From contig JAIBEX010000022.1 in NCBI GenBank assembly GCA_019459455.1, positions 1-64,000 on the forward strand: DNA of 64,000 bases. Reading direction: 5' to 3'. Position 1 is the stretch's first letter, and each line of letters starts with the position of its first letter. Below the pieces are notes generated by a model. It did no database searches and had not been told where the DNA came from. It worked only from the letters and a program-made list of their open reading frames with translations. Shown piece after piece: positions 34,415-42,636 of the stretch. Position numbers and translations under genes: made by a program. The DNA is from Weeksellaceae bacterium. GTDB lineage: Bacteria; Bacteroidota; Bacteroidia; Flavobacteriales; Weeksellaceae.

Positions 34415-35554
34415 TAGACTGTTCTTAAGAAGCCGGGCAGCTTCAAGCATGGTTTCTTCTTTTTTTGCAAAACAGAACCGTACTTTTCCGGTGTTATGCT
34501 GGTCGTGATAAAAAGCGGATACAGGAATTGAGCACACCTTCTTTTCCGTAGTAAGCCATACGGCAAAATCCTCGTCATTAAGGTCAGAAATGCTTTCGTA
34601 TCCTAATGTCTGAAAGTAACCGCCTTCTGCTTTTGCGGAGACCGTAAATGGCAGGCCACTGAACTCGGAAAGGAAAAAATCCCGCTTCTCCTGCAATAAC
34701 CGGGTATTGGCCTCCGCATCAAAAACCTCCAGGTATTTCGCAAGCGCATACTGTGCTGGTGCATTCACACAAAAACTGAGGTACTGGTGCACCCGTTTGA
34801 ACGCCAGAGTCAGTTCCTCAGACGCCAGTACGTAACCCACCTTCCATCCGGTCGCATGAAACATCTTCCCAAAAGAAAATACAGCATAGGTCCGCTCGCG
34901 CAGTTTTGGATGGTGAAACGCACTCGTGAACTGCCGCCCGTCATAGCAGAGCAGGTCATATACTTCATCTGAGATCACGATGATTTCTGTGTCTTTAACG
35001 ATATCCCAAAGCAGGTCCCAGTAAGCTGCGGTCCACACGGTTCCGGAAGGGTTATGGGGCGTATTCACGATGATGGCTCTGGTCTTCTCAGATACCGCCG
35101 CTCTTATTTTAGCAAAGTCCGGCCGGAAATCGCCGTCCAGGCTCACAAACACCGGTGTTCCGCCGTTCACTTCAATGGCCGGTACATAGCTGTCGTAGCT
35201 GGGTTCCAGGACAATCACTTCATCTCCGGGAGTCAGGATGGCCGCGAGTGCGCAGTAGATCCCGTAGGAGGCGCCAGGCGTCACCACAATCTCATCAGTG
35301 CTAATAACGATTGGATTTTTCCGCTGTGCGTTGAAAGTGACAAGATTATCAAGAAGGAGGGGACTGCCGGCGAGCGGGGCATACTGGTTCAGGTCCTTGT
35401 CGGTGGCTTCGGGCAGCAGTTTCTTCAGTCGGTTATCGATGGCAAAGTCCGGGAAACCCTGGGAGAGGTTTACGGCCTGATGTTTTATTGCAAGTGCCGT
35501 CATTTCTGAAAAAATAGTAAGGTCTTTACCACTGTGTCTGCGTGCTGTTCTCAT
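34412..35554 (-). CDS. class I/II aminotransferase, methionine-aminotransferase (YbdL) type
   Basis: 380 residues from the ATG at 35552-35554. An in-frame ATG at 35602 would lie upstream of the best promoter box (TACATTTG at 35570-35577, minus strand), so the shorter start is preferred. It is a fold type I PLP enzyme: NLSQGFPDF opens the core, NTPHNPSGTVW and ISDEVYDLLCYDG contact PLP, and the Schiff-base lysine is in SFGKMFHATGWKVGY. These features match the YbdL/methionine aminotransferase subgroup, which acts on methionine and related aromatic acids and often takes part in methionine salvage. No other salvage gene is adjacent. Confidence 0.88.
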   Translation of the reverse strand: MRTARRHSGKDLTIFSEMTALAIKHQAVNLSQGFPDFAIDNRLKKLLPEATDKDLNQYAPLAGSPLLLDNLVTFNAQRKNPIVISTDEIVVTPGASYGIYCALAAILTPGDEVIVLEPSYDSYVPAIEVNGGTPVFVSLDGDFRPDFAKIRAAVSEKTRAIIVNTPHNPSGTVWTAAYWDLLWDIVKDTEIIVISDEVYDLLCYDGRQFTSAFHHPKLRERTYAVFSFGKMFHATGWKVGYVLASEELTLAFKRVHQYLSFCVNAPAQYALAKYLEVFDAEANTRLLQEKRDFFLSEFSGLPFTVSAKAEGGYFQTLGYESISDLNDEDFAVWLTTEKKVCSIPVSAFYHDQHNTGKVRFCFAKKEETMLEAARLLKNSL

Positions 35555-35737
35555 ATCCGCATGTTTTTTCAAATGTACATTTTTTTTAAACCAATGTTTC
35601 ATGATTTTTATTGGAGAATTGATACTTATCCGCCCTCACACGGTCACAGGAATTACCCGGATTTTATTTTTGAAAGCCGAATTTGAACCGTTTCATTATC
35701 AATTACTTATCCCCAGTAAAAACTTTTATCCATAATC

Positions 35738-35768
35738 TTTCCACTCTCAATTAAAAAAACTACTTTTG
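35738..35768 (+). promoter_or_regulatory. typA: typA promoter
   Basis: TTTC at 35738-35741, a 19-base spacer and TACTTTTG at 35761-35768 fit the Bacteroidota consensus (one mismatch in the -33 box). The typA ATG follows 18 bases after the -7 box. Confidence 0.65.
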
Positions 35769-35786
35769 CACCGTCAAAAATTATTT

Positions 35787-37592
35787 ATGCAAAACATTAG
35801 AAATATCGCAATCATTGCGCACGTTGACCACGGTAAGACCACTTTGGTTGACAAAATTATTCACGCTACCAGTGTTTTCCGGGAAAATCAGGAATCCGGG
35901 GATTTAATTATGGATAATAACGATCTTGAAAGAGAACGTGGAATTACCATTCTGTCCAAAAACATTTCTGTTACCTACAAGGACACAAAAATTAATGTAA
36001 TCGATACTCCGGGTCACGCCGATTTTGGTGGTGAGGTGGAGAGAGTCCTGAAAATGGCCGATGGTGTTTTGCTTTTAGTTGATGCCTTTGAAGGACCGAT
36101 GCCGCAAACCCGTTTCGTACTTCAGAAAGCTTTGGAATTGGGATTAAGACCTGTTGTCGTTATCAATAAAGTGGATAAGCCAAACTGTCGTCCGGATGAG
36201 GTTCATGACCAGGTTTTCGACCTGTTCTTCAACCTTGATGCAACCGAGGAGCAGTTGGATTTCCCGACATTCTACGGTTCATCTAAACATGGCTGGTTCA
36301 ATACCTCTCTGGAGGAGACCGAGAATATTTTCCCGCTGCTGGACGGTATTTTAGAGCACGTTCCGGCCCCGGAAGCGAAAGAGGGACCGCTCAGGATGCA
36401 GATTGTATCTTTGGATTTCTCTTCCTTTTTAGGAAGGATAGCAATCGGAAAAATAAACCAGGGTTCCGTAAAGGAATCAGAATGGATTGGTCTTGCTCAG
36501 GAAGACGGCAAAATTATTAAAGGAAAAGTAAAGGAATTATACGTTTTTGAAGGTCTTGGAAAGAAGAAAGTTCAGGAAGTGAAAGCAGGGGATATCTGCG
36601 CAATCGTTGGTTTCGACAAATTCCAGATCGGGGATTCCTTCGTAGACCTGGAGAATCCGGATCCGTTGCCAAGAACGGCGATTGACGAGCCTACGCTCAA
36701 CATGACTTTCTCAATCAACAACTCTCCCTTCTTCGGGAAGGACGGTAAATTTGTAACTTCAAATCACCTGAAGGAAAGGCTGATGAAGGAGTTAGAGAAA
36801 AATTTAGCTCTGCGAGTGGAGCCTACCGAGGATGCGAACACCTTCCTGGTATTCGGCAGGGGTATCCTTCACCTTTCTGTTCTGATCGAGACGATGAGAA
36901 GGGAAGGGTATGAGATGACCATTGGTCAGCCGCAGGTAATATTAAGAGAAATCGACGGGACGAAATGCGAACCTTACGAATCCATGGTTGTTGATGTACC
37001 CGAGGAATATGCTTCCAGGGTAATCGATTTGGCGACTCAGAGAAAGGGTGACCTTCACATCATGGAAACCAAAGGCGAAATGCAGCATCTGGAGTTCGAG
37101 ATTCCTTCCAGAGGATTAATCGGATTGAGATCACAGATGTTAACCGCTACTGCAGGTGAAGCTATCATGGCGCACCGTTTCACGGAGTACAAACCTTTCA
37201 AAGGTACCATCCCGGGAAGGTCAGTTGGTGTTCTGGTTAGTAAATCACAGGGACCTGCAACAGAATATTCCATTGCAAAATTGCAGGACAGAGGCAAGTT
37301 CTTTGTTGATCCGGGCGAAGAAATCTACGCCGGTATGATCATCGGGGAGCAAAACAAGCCGGGAGATCTGGTCGTAAACATTGTGGAAGCCAAACAGCTG
37401 AACAACATGCGTGCCTCCGGAAAGGATAAAGATGGCGGTATTGCTCCTAAAATCCTTTTCTCACTGGAAGAATGTATGGAATACATACAGGGCGACGAAG
37501 CCATTGAGGTAACGCCTAACTTCATCAGAATGCGTAAGAAAGTACTTTCTGAAGAAGAAAGAAAACGTACCGAAAGAAACGCAAAAGGATAA
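35787..37592 (+). CDS. typA: ribosome-associated translational GTPase TypA/BipA
   Basis: 601 residues from the ATG at 35787; an earlier TTG lies inside the promoter box and is rejected. The GTPase domain carries G1 [11 protein letters not shown]3 [10 protein letters not shown] and G4 [13 protein letters not shown]-like domains II, III and V and the BipA-specific C-terminal domain ([21 protein letters not shown]...) follow. It binds the ribosome under stress or cold and assists 50S assembly in other bacteria. The gene is monocistronic, with its own promoter and a strong terminator. Confidence 0.97.
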   Translation: MQNIRNIAIIAHVDHGKTTLVDKIIHATSVFRENQESGDLIMDNNDLERERGITILSKNISVTYKDTKINVIDTPGHADFGGEVERVLKMADGVLLLVDAFEGPMPQTRFVLQKALELGLRPVVVINKVDKPNCRPDEVHDQVFDLFFNLDATEEQLDFPTFYGSSKHGWFNTSLEETENIFPLLDGILEHVPAPEAKEGPLRMQIVSLDFSSFLGRIAIGKINQGSVKESEWIGLAQEDGKIIKGKVKELYVFEGLGKKKVQEVKAGDICAIVGFDKFQIGDSFVDLENPDPLPRTAIDEPTLNMTFSINNSPFFGKDGKFVTSNHLKERLMKELEKNLALRVEPTEDANTFLVFGRGILHLSVLIETMRREGYEMTIGQPQVILREIDGTKCEPYESMVVDVPEEYASRVIDLATQRKGDLHIMETKGEMQHLEFEIPSRGLIGLRSQMLTATAGEAIMAHRFTEYKPFKGTIPGRSVGVLVSKSQGPATEYSIAKLQDRGKFFVDPGEEIYAGMIIGEQNKPGDLVVNIVEAKQLNNMRASGKDKDGGIAPKILFSLEECMEYIQGDEAIEVTPNFIRMRKKVLSEEERKRTERNAKG

Positions 37593-37622
37593 TATTAGAT
37601 TATACCATCAAATTTAGAATAA

Positions 37623-37652
37623 AAAAGTTCCCGATACGGGAACTTTTTTTTA
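37623..37652 (+). terminator. terminator after typA
   Basis: A near-perfect stem (AAAGTTCCCG with CGGGAACTTT) and a short ATA loop are followed by eight T. A TATCTTTG promoter box for the next gene begins at the end of the T-run. Confidence 0.9.
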
Positions 37653-37658
37653 TCTTTG
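37651..37658 (+). promoter_or_regulatory. -7 promoter box of the higBA operon
   Basis: TATCTTTG lies nine bases before the higB-like ATG, so the transcript would have a leader of only a few bases. No convincing -33 element is visible because the preceding bases belong to the typA terminator. Confidence 0.5.
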
Positions 37659-37666
37659 GTTAGGAA

Positions 37667-37963
37667 ATGAAAAGAATAATTGCAAAGCGAACCTTAAAAG
37701 ATTTTTGGGAGAAACATCCTGATGCGGAGCAGTATTTAAAAACATGGTTTGATGTTGCTAAAAGCAATACCTGGAAATCACCGGCCGACGTAAAGCAAAA
37801 CTTTGCCAATGCAAGTATATTGAGAGACAGCCGGGTTGTTTTTAATATAAAAGGTAATTCATACAGACTGATTGTAAAATTTAATTATGAAAGAGAATGG
37901 GCCTTCATCCGATTTATTGGGACACATTCTGAATACGACAAAATAAACGCGAACGATATATAA
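37667..37963 (+). CDS. higB: HigB-type toxin (mRNA interferase)
   Basis: 98 residues, the size of RelE/HigB-superfamily toxins. It begins MKRIIAKRTLKDFWEKHPDAE and contains WKSPADVKQNFANASIL and GNSYRLIVKFNYEREWAFIRFIGTHSEYDKI, diagnostic of the HigB_toxin family. Such toxins cleave mRNA on the ribosome. The toxin gene precedes the antitoxin gene, the order typical for hig loci. The antitoxin starts 11 bases after its stop. The pair opens a small accessory patch between typA and the GH10-like gene. Confidence 0.93.
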   Translation: MKRIIAKRTLKDFWEKHPDAEQYLKTWFDVAKSNTWKSPADVKQNFANASILRDSRVVFNIKGNSYRLIVKFNYEREWAFIRFIGTHSEYDKINANDI

Positions 37964-37973
37964 ATTCAGTACA

Positions 37974-38342
37974 ATGAACATAAAACCGATAAAGACTGAA
38001 GTTCAGTATTCAGAAGCATTAGAAAGATTGGAGAAAATTTTTGATGCCAAAGAAAACACGCCACTGGGAGACGAAGCTGAGATTTTGTCTCTACTTATTG
38101 ATAATTATGAGAATGAACATTATAAAATTGACCCGCCTGATCCTATTGAGGCCATTAGAATCAGGATGGAGGAAATGGATTTGAAGCAGAAAGATATGGT
38201 GCAAATTATCGGGTCCAAAAGCAAAACATCGGAAGTGCTGAACCGCAAAAAGAAACTTACCGTCGAGATGATCAGAAATCTACAGGAAAAATTGCACTTG
38301 TCCGCAGCTCTTTTAATTTCCAATTACCCAATCAAAAATTAG
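37974..38342 (+). CDS. higA: HigA-type antitoxin with HTH
   Basis: 122 residues. The N-terminal half probably wraps the toxin (IKPIKTEVQYSEALERLEKIFD...). The C-terminal half holds an Xre-like HTH (IRIRMEEMDLKQKDMVQIIG-SKSKTSEVLNRKKKLTVEMIRNL, about 58-100). It would neutralise HigB and repress the operon promoter. The N-terminal part resembles the HigA variant with an additional helical domain before the HTH. Confidence 0.92.
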   Translation: MNIKPIKTEVQYSEALERLEKIFDAKENTPLGDEAEILSLLIDNYENEHYKIDPPDPIEAIRIRMEEMDLKQKDMVQIIGSKSKTSEVLNRKKKLTVEMIRNLQEKLHLSAALLISNYPIKN

Positions 38343-38545
38343 GACAACATTTACCTTTCGTACGCATATTAACCAAGTCTTCCACTATACAATTAAAGGT
38401 TTTTTGCTTTTTTAAATCTGAATAGCGGCTGAATTTTTCATTTTTTAGCCAGTAAAACGCACATGATGGCGTGACAACCCTATGGAGCGACTTGGTTACC
38501 ATCGGGGTGAGACTTGGCTTAGACGCTTGACAAATAAAAAGCTTG

Positions 38546-38576
38546 TTTCGTTGGTGAGCATATTTTACTATATTTG
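38546..38576 (+). promoter_or_regulatory. promoter in front of the structured element
   Basis: TTTC at 38546-38549, 19 bases, then TATATTTG at 38569-38576. The predicted start (about 38581-38584) coincides with the first base of the inverted repeat at 38584. Confidence 0.55.
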
Positions 38577-38583
38577 GTTGACA

Positions 38584-38720
38584 AATGACCGCCCGGCTCC
38601 GCCGCCAGTCGGGAACCATCGTTCCATTCGCACGACGTTACCGCAACTGCTGCCTTTTGCTCGTTCCGAAACGGAGCTAAAAAGCTCCTTCGGGAAGGCC
38701 GATAACGACGGGCGGTCATT
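38584..38720. repeat. 137-bp structured element closed by a 12-bp perfect inverted repeat
   Basis: AATGACCGCCCG at 38584-38595 returns in inverse at 38709-38720. The GC-richer core folds further into GTCG-GGAAC-CATC-GTTCC...CGAC and CGGAGC-TAAAAA-GCTCC hairpins, giving a multi-branched fold. It may be a small RNA or structured leader for the DUF3592 gene, a MITE or a recombination site. The surrounding DNA is AT-rich, so it stands out. Confidence 0.6.
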
Positions 38721-38751
38721 AGTTGTAATTGTATTGCAGAGCGCACAATAA

Positions 38752-39240
38752 ATGAAAACACTAGAAAAATATTGGACATATATTGTAATATTTTTTGCAA
38801 TTTTTATGTTTGTAAAACCTGTAGTTTGTCTTCTAATTCTTGGATTTATTTTTTCTTTTATTGGAGTTCATTACTTAAGTGTTGTTACTAATCTCAAAAA
38901 TTTTGGTCTTACTATAAATGGGAAAATTTCAAAATACAGTAGAGATGGGAAAGGTTATCAAACTCCAGTAATAAAGTATACAACTTTTGATGGAAAAATA
39001 ATTGAGAACGAACCTTATATTTTTTCAACTTCAGATTTGAATAAAATAACGAATTTCAAAAATCAAATCGATAAAACTATTGTTATTAGATATAATTCCC
39101 AAAATCCAGATGAATTCTTGCTTCAGAAGCAAGTGATTTTCACAAAAGTTATAAGCTATTTTTTTACAATTTTTGGAATTGTCATCACAACAGTCGGAAT
39201 TGTGGACATATTTGGATTTATCAACATAAATTTTAAATAA
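38752..39240 (+). CDS. DUF3592-domain membrane protein
   Basis: 162 residues. Membrane helices lie near 9-45 (two segments) and at the C-terminus (about 133-156). Between them is the small beta-rich soluble domain of DUF3592, seen in GKISKYSRDGKGYQTPVIKYTTFDG and VIRYNSQNPDEFLL. Function unknown. These proteins are common in accessory regions. Codon use is strongly AT-rich compared with the flanking typA and GH10-like genes, which suggests transfer. It is bracketed by two palindromic elements (38584-38720 and 39236-39296). Confidence 0.82.
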   Translation: MKTLEKYWTYIVIFFAIFMFVKPVVCLLILGFIFSFIGVHYLSVVTNLKNFGLTINGKISKYSRDGKGYQTPVIKYTTFDGKIIENEPYIFSTSDLNKITNFKNQIDKTIVIRYNSQNPDEFLLQKQVIFTKVISYFFTIFGIVITTVGIVDIFGFININFK

Positions 39241-39296
39241 CAACTACAGCTAATAATATCTTCAACTTCGCTATCAGCTGTAGGATTTGTTATATT
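39236..39296. repeat. palindromic element after the DUF3592 gene
   Basis: CTACAGCT (39244-39251) and AGCTGTAG (39276-39283) pair, extended by AATAACAA on the left and TTTGTTAT on the right with a small asymmetry. It may be a terminator or a recombination site. Its ACAACTA/ATTTGTTA ends resemble those of the complement of the element at 38584-38720. Confidence 0.5.
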
Positions 39297-39335
39297 AATT
39301 CATCCACAACATTATTGTATTTATTTAAAAAATTT

Positions 39336-39824
39336 ATGAAACAACTGAAACAAACTGCAGTGTTTATATTGATGGTGATTATTTTTCAACAATGTCATAA
39401 TCCAAATGACCGGATTTATGCCACTGTTGAACATCAGTTTGAAGACTCTGTTAAAAAATATGATGCGGAAGAATTTCACTTTACGTATGATGGGTTAAGT
39501 CCGCAGACTTCATTTTTTGTAAATTCCAAATTGAAATTCTTGACCCTAAAATCCAGTGGTGAATTCTGTGATAGCGAGAGAAAATACATGTTTGCAGTCC
39601 ACGGTGATTCGGTGATTTGGACCGCGGAAAGGGTGGTTTGTAACGGTTTTGAAGGAGTGCAGGGAAAGTCGGACACAGTTCGGGTTGTTGATTACCTAAG
39701 TAACCTCGAAACTAACTATGCTGATGGAAAAAAAGTGTCCACAAAAAAAATTGAGGATGTTTTAGACAGGTCTTATTTAGACCGAATAATCAGAGAAACA
39801 GAAAAAGCATATAACAGTAAATAG
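39336..39824 (+). CDS. predicted lipoprotein of unknown function
   Basis: 162 residues from the ATG at 39336; an earlier in-frame ATG at 39315 would add seven residues before the signal peptide. A hydrophobic stretch ends in the lipobox-like FQQC (Cys20). The mature part is polar and contains two further cysteines (SGEFCDSE and RVVCNGFEG) that could pair. I recognise no family. It is AT-rich like the preceding DUF3592 gene and in the same direction. A palindromic element separates them. Confidence 0.68.
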   Translation: MKQLKQTAVFILMVIIFQQCHNPNDRIYATVEHQFEDSVKKYDAEEFHFTYDGLSPQTSFFVNSKLKFLTLKSSGEFCDSERKYMFAVHGDSVIWTAERVVCNGFEGVQGKSDTVRVVDYLSNLETNYADGKKVSTKKIEDVLDRSYLDRIIRETEKAYNSK

Positions 39825-39893
39825 CAGAACATGTGGTCGGTGGAGGGTTGAACCGTTGACCAACTGAATGACCTGTCATAAATAAAATAGAAA

Positions 39894-40070
39894 ATGTCCA
39901 AAAGAGAGAAAACCATTCTGATTATTTTAACCGTACTGAACGCTGTAGTTCTGCTGGGACAGATTTATCCGGAAGGGGCTCCGCCATTTGCAGCATGGGT
40001 AAACATTGTTTTTCTTGTCGCCAGTCTAATTTATTTTATATCAAGGTTCAGTTCAAAGGATAAGTCATAA
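39894..40070 (+). CDS. 58-residue membrane protein
   Basis: Starts MSKREKTILIILTVLNAVVL and ends RFSSKDKS. Two hydrophobic helices (about 8-24 and 34-50) flank a short loop with YPEGAPPFAAW. Basic residues at both ends predict both termini in the cytoplasm. Codon use is normal for the chromosome, unlike the AT-rich genes before it, which supports it being real. Function unknown. A structured terminator begins within its last codons. Confidence 0.68.
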   Translation: MSKREKTILIILTVLNAVVLLGQIYPEGAPPFAAWVNIVFLVASLIYFISRFSSKDKS

Positions 40071-40158
40071 AACGGGGGAGAGACAAGCCTGAAACACGGA
40101 AGTCGGCTCTCCAAATTCTGTTTCAGCCACAAGATCAATTACGGTGGCCCGTTTTTTT
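40069..40158 (+). terminator. long structured terminator
   Basis: The outer arms AAAACGGG (40069-40076) and CCCGTTTT (40148-40155) enclose about 70 bases that hold further complementary pieces (GCCTGAAAC with GTTTCAG; GGAGAG with CTCTCC). Seven T follow. The next gene's promoter begins immediately after. Confidence 0.5.
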
Positions 40159-40174
40159 CTTCCTGTAATAATCC

Positions 40175-40182
40175 TATTTTTG
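40175..40182 (+). promoter_or_regulatory. -7 box of the GH10-like lipoprotein gene
   Basis: TATTTTTG ends only four bases before the ATG at 40187. If used, the message would begin at or inside the start codon, so it would be leaderless or start slightly downstream. Confidence 0.5.
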
Positions 40183-40186
40183 TCCC

Positions 40187-41761
40187 ATGAACATCCGCAA
40201 CTTAAAATATTTAGCCTTCGCAGGAGCAGTCGCCCTGTCCTGTTCAACTCAGAAACCTGCAGAAAAACCCCGGACAGATGCCAGGAAAACACCGGTTGTT
40301 AAGCCGGTAACCACCACTCCTGTTACCGCCCCAACACCGGTTATCTCGCCAATCGTACTGCCGGAAATCAAACGGGAATTCCGCGGGGCGTGGATCGCAA
40401 CAGTGGCCAACATTAACTGGCCTTCCAGGAACAACCTGAGCACGGAACAGCAGAAGGCCGAAGCCATACGCATGCTTGACCTGCTTCAGGACCTCAATTT
40501 CAATGCGGTGATATTCCAGGCCCGGCCATCCGCAGATGCGCTCTACAACAGTCCCTACGAACCGTGGTCCTATTTCCTGACCGGTGAAACCGGAAAAGCC
40601 CCGAACTCCTATTATGACCCGCTCGAGTTCTGGATTGCCGAGTCCCACAAAAGAGGGATGGAACTTCACGTTTGGCTTAATCCGTACCGCGCCTTTCATA
40701 CAACAGGGGGAACGGTGACGAGTCAGTCCATGGTGAAAAAGATGCCTTCTGAAATCGTAAGGCTCCGCAACGGAACCTACTGGTTCGACCCTGCTAATCC
40801 GAAAACCCAGGACCATGTGTCCAATGTGGTAAAGGACCTTGTGAAAAGGTATGATATTGACGGTCTTCATTTCGACGATTATTTTTATCCGTATCGGGAA
40901 TACAACGGTGGCCGTGATTTTCCCGATGATGCTTCGTGGAAGACCTATCTGAACTCCGGCGGAACTCTAACCCGTCCGGACTGGCGGCGTGCGAACGTAA
41001 ATAAGTTCATCAAGAGGATTTATGACGAGATCAAACTGGAGAAAAATTATGTAAAATTCGGCATTTCGCCTTTCGGTATCTGGAAGCCCGGTTATCCTGG
41101 GGATGTTACGGGATCCTCGCAGTACGACGAACTTTTTGCCGATGCAAAACTGTGGCTCAACGAAGGTTGGGTGGATTATTTTTCACCGCAACTCTACTGG
41201 AAGGAAGAAGGGCCGCAGCGGTTCAGTTCACTGCTGAAATGGTGGGATTCCGAGAACCACCGGAAACGTCACTTGTGGCCGGGCCTTAATACCGTTGCTA
41301 TAAAAGATGTCCCGGACAGGCCCACCGAAATTGTAAACCAAATCAGTATCTCACGTGGTATTCTGAAGGAAAGTGATGGCGAAATTCACTACAGCATCGC
41401 GGGGCTTACGCAAAACCCGAAAATGGCCACCGCGCTTAAGGATGGTCCGTACCGGGATAAAGCCCTCGTACCGAAAACATCCTGGCTCCAAACTGACCTT
41501 CAGGCAAAACCAATGCTGAAGATAACGAACGACGGAGCATCTGCGGTCGCCGAATGGTCTTCAAAAGACTTGTTGAAAGTGAAAAACTGGGTGCTCTACA
41601 GCAAATACGGCGAAAGCTGGGAAACGGAAATCTTGGACCCGCAGAACCTTTCACGAACCTTGGCAATGACGAAATCAGGTAAAAAACTGAATAGCGTTGC
41701 AATAAGGGGCATAGACCGCCTTGGGAATGAAAGCGAGTTTGACCTAAAAGTCCTGAAGTAA
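40187..41761 (+). CDS. GH10-like (GHL10/DUF187) lipoprotein glycosidase
   Basis: 524 residues. The lipobox ALSC (Cys19) is followed by a Pro/Thr-rich linker and a TIM barrel starting REFRGAWIATVANINWPS. Features of the GHL10 family include LNFNAVIFQARPSADALYNS, MELHVWLNPYRAFHT and DIDGLHFDDYFYPY, which carries acidic residues likely to be catalytic. VDYFSPQLYWKEEGP follows later. Relatives such as YngK act on cell-wall or other surface polysaccharides. A short C-terminal beta domain (about 430-524) completes it. It is anchored to a membrane. Substrate unknown. Confidence 0.9.
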   Translation: MNIRNLKYLAFAGAVALSCSTQKPAEKPRTDARKTPVVKPVTTTPVTAPTPVISPIVLPEIKREFRGAWIATVANINWPSRNNLSTEQQKAEAIRMLDLLQDLNFNAVIFQARPSADALYNSPYEPWSYFLTGETGKAPNSYYDPLEFWIAESHKRGMELHVWLNPYRAFHTTGGTVTSQSMVKKMPSEIVRLRNGTYWFDPANPKTQDHVSNVVKDLVKRYDIDGLHFDDYFYPYREYNGGRDFPDDASWKTYLNSGGTLTRPDWRRANVNKFIKRIYDEIKLEKNYVKFGISPFGIWKPGYPGDVTGSSQYDELFADAKLWLNEGWVDYFSPQLYWKEEGPQRFSSLLKWWDSENHRKRHLWPGLNTVAIKDVPDRPTEIVNQISISRGILKESDGEIHYSIAGLTQNPKMATALKDGPYRDKALVPKTSWLQTDLQAKPMLKITNDGASAVAEWSSKDLLKVKNWVLYSKYGESWETEILDPQNLSRTLAMTKSGKKLNSVAIRGIDRLGNESEFDLKVLK

Positions 41762-41848
41762 GGTTGGCATAATCGGGGCGGACCTCTAATCGCAGCAGGT
41801 GGTTATTAAAAGAACCCGTGGGTGCTGCCGTCATTCCAAAATGAGCAG

Positions 41849-42613
41849 ATGAATTTTGAAGAGCTGAAAAATTTCCTTGATGAAAAAGCGGATCAATACA
41901 ACCATGCCGGCTTCATTGAGCAGGATCCCGTACAGGTCCCGCACCGCTTTTCGCTAAAACAGGACATTGAAATCGCGGGATTTTTAACCGCCACCATATC
42001 CTGGGGAAACCGGAAGTCCATCCTAAATTCTGCTGAAAAAATGCTTTCTTTCATGGACCATGCACCCTATGATTTTGTGATGAATTTTTCTGAAAAGGAT
42101 TTGCAACCAATAACGGGGAAACCTCTTCACCGGACCTTTAATGGAGACGATCTCGCACAGTTTATCCGCAATCTGGGCAGGGTGTACCGCGAAAATAGGA
42201 GCCTGGAAGAACTTTTCCTGCTTCACGATGGCGAAACAAATTTTTACCACAGTCTGGAACGCTTCCGGACGGTTTTTTTGGGCACTGAAAATCACCGTTC
42301 CTTTAAACATGTAAGTTCTACTTATAAAAACTCTTCGGCAAAAAGGCTGATGATGTTTTTGCGCTGGATGGTGCGCAACGACGGCAGGAAGGTTGATTTC
42401 GGCATCTGGCCGCAGCTGGACCAGAAATTCCTCTCTGTACCGCTGGATGTACATACCGGGAATGTATCGCGAAAACTGGAACTCATCACCAGGAAACAGA
42501 ACGACTGGAAAACGGTGGAGGAAATGGACCTGACTTTAAGGCGTTTCGATGCCTCCGATCCGGCCAGATACGATTTTGCCCTCTTTGGGATGGGGGTTGC
42601 GAAAGAAATTTAA
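41849..42613 (+). CDS. TIGR02757 (DUF2400) family protein
   Basis: 254 residues from the ATG at 41849; a GTG at 41822 would add nine residues. The family is recognised by DPVQVPHRFSLKQDIEIAGFLTATISWGNRKSI near the N-terminus and by KRLMMFLRWMVRNDGRKVDFGIW and PLDVHTGNVSRKL later. It is a conserved alpha-helical protein of Bacteroidota and a few other phyla with a distant likeness to DNA glycosylase (HhH-GPD) folds, but its activity is not known. It is followed after 23 bases by a membrane coiled-coil gene in the same direction. Confidence 0.9.
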   Translation: MNFEELKNFLDEKADQYNHAGFIEQDPVQVPHRFSLKQDIEIAGFLTATISWGNRKSILNSAEKMLSFMDHAPYDFVMNFSEKDLQPITGKPLHRTFNGDDLAQFIRNLGRVYRENRSLEELFLLHDGETNFYHSLERFRTVFLGTENHRSFKHVSSTYKNSSAKRLMMFLRWMVRNDGRKVDFGIWPQLDQKFLSVPLDVHTGNVSRKLELITRKQNDWKTVEEMDLTLRRFDASDPARYDFALFGMGVAKEI

Positions 42614-42636
42614 TACATTTATAAAAAATTTGGACG

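Larger units (their letters stand above)
38343..38751. other. gene-free stretch holding a promoter and a structured element
   Basis: About 400 bases between higA and the DUF3592 gene without a credible coding sequence. The left part is AT-rich. A promoter-like pair (38546-38576) and the 137-bp inverted-repeat element 38584-38720 occupy the right half. Confidence 0.5.

Noticed and set aside
38332-38619. 95-codon minus-strand frame after higA
   Set aside because: It covers the structured, promoter-bearing spacer, and its translation shows no family pattern or credible start.
38584-39296. integron attC sites
   Set aside because: The palindromes do not meet the RYYYAAC/GTTRRRY consensus at both ends, and no integrase gene is in the window. 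Kept only as a cassette-like observation.
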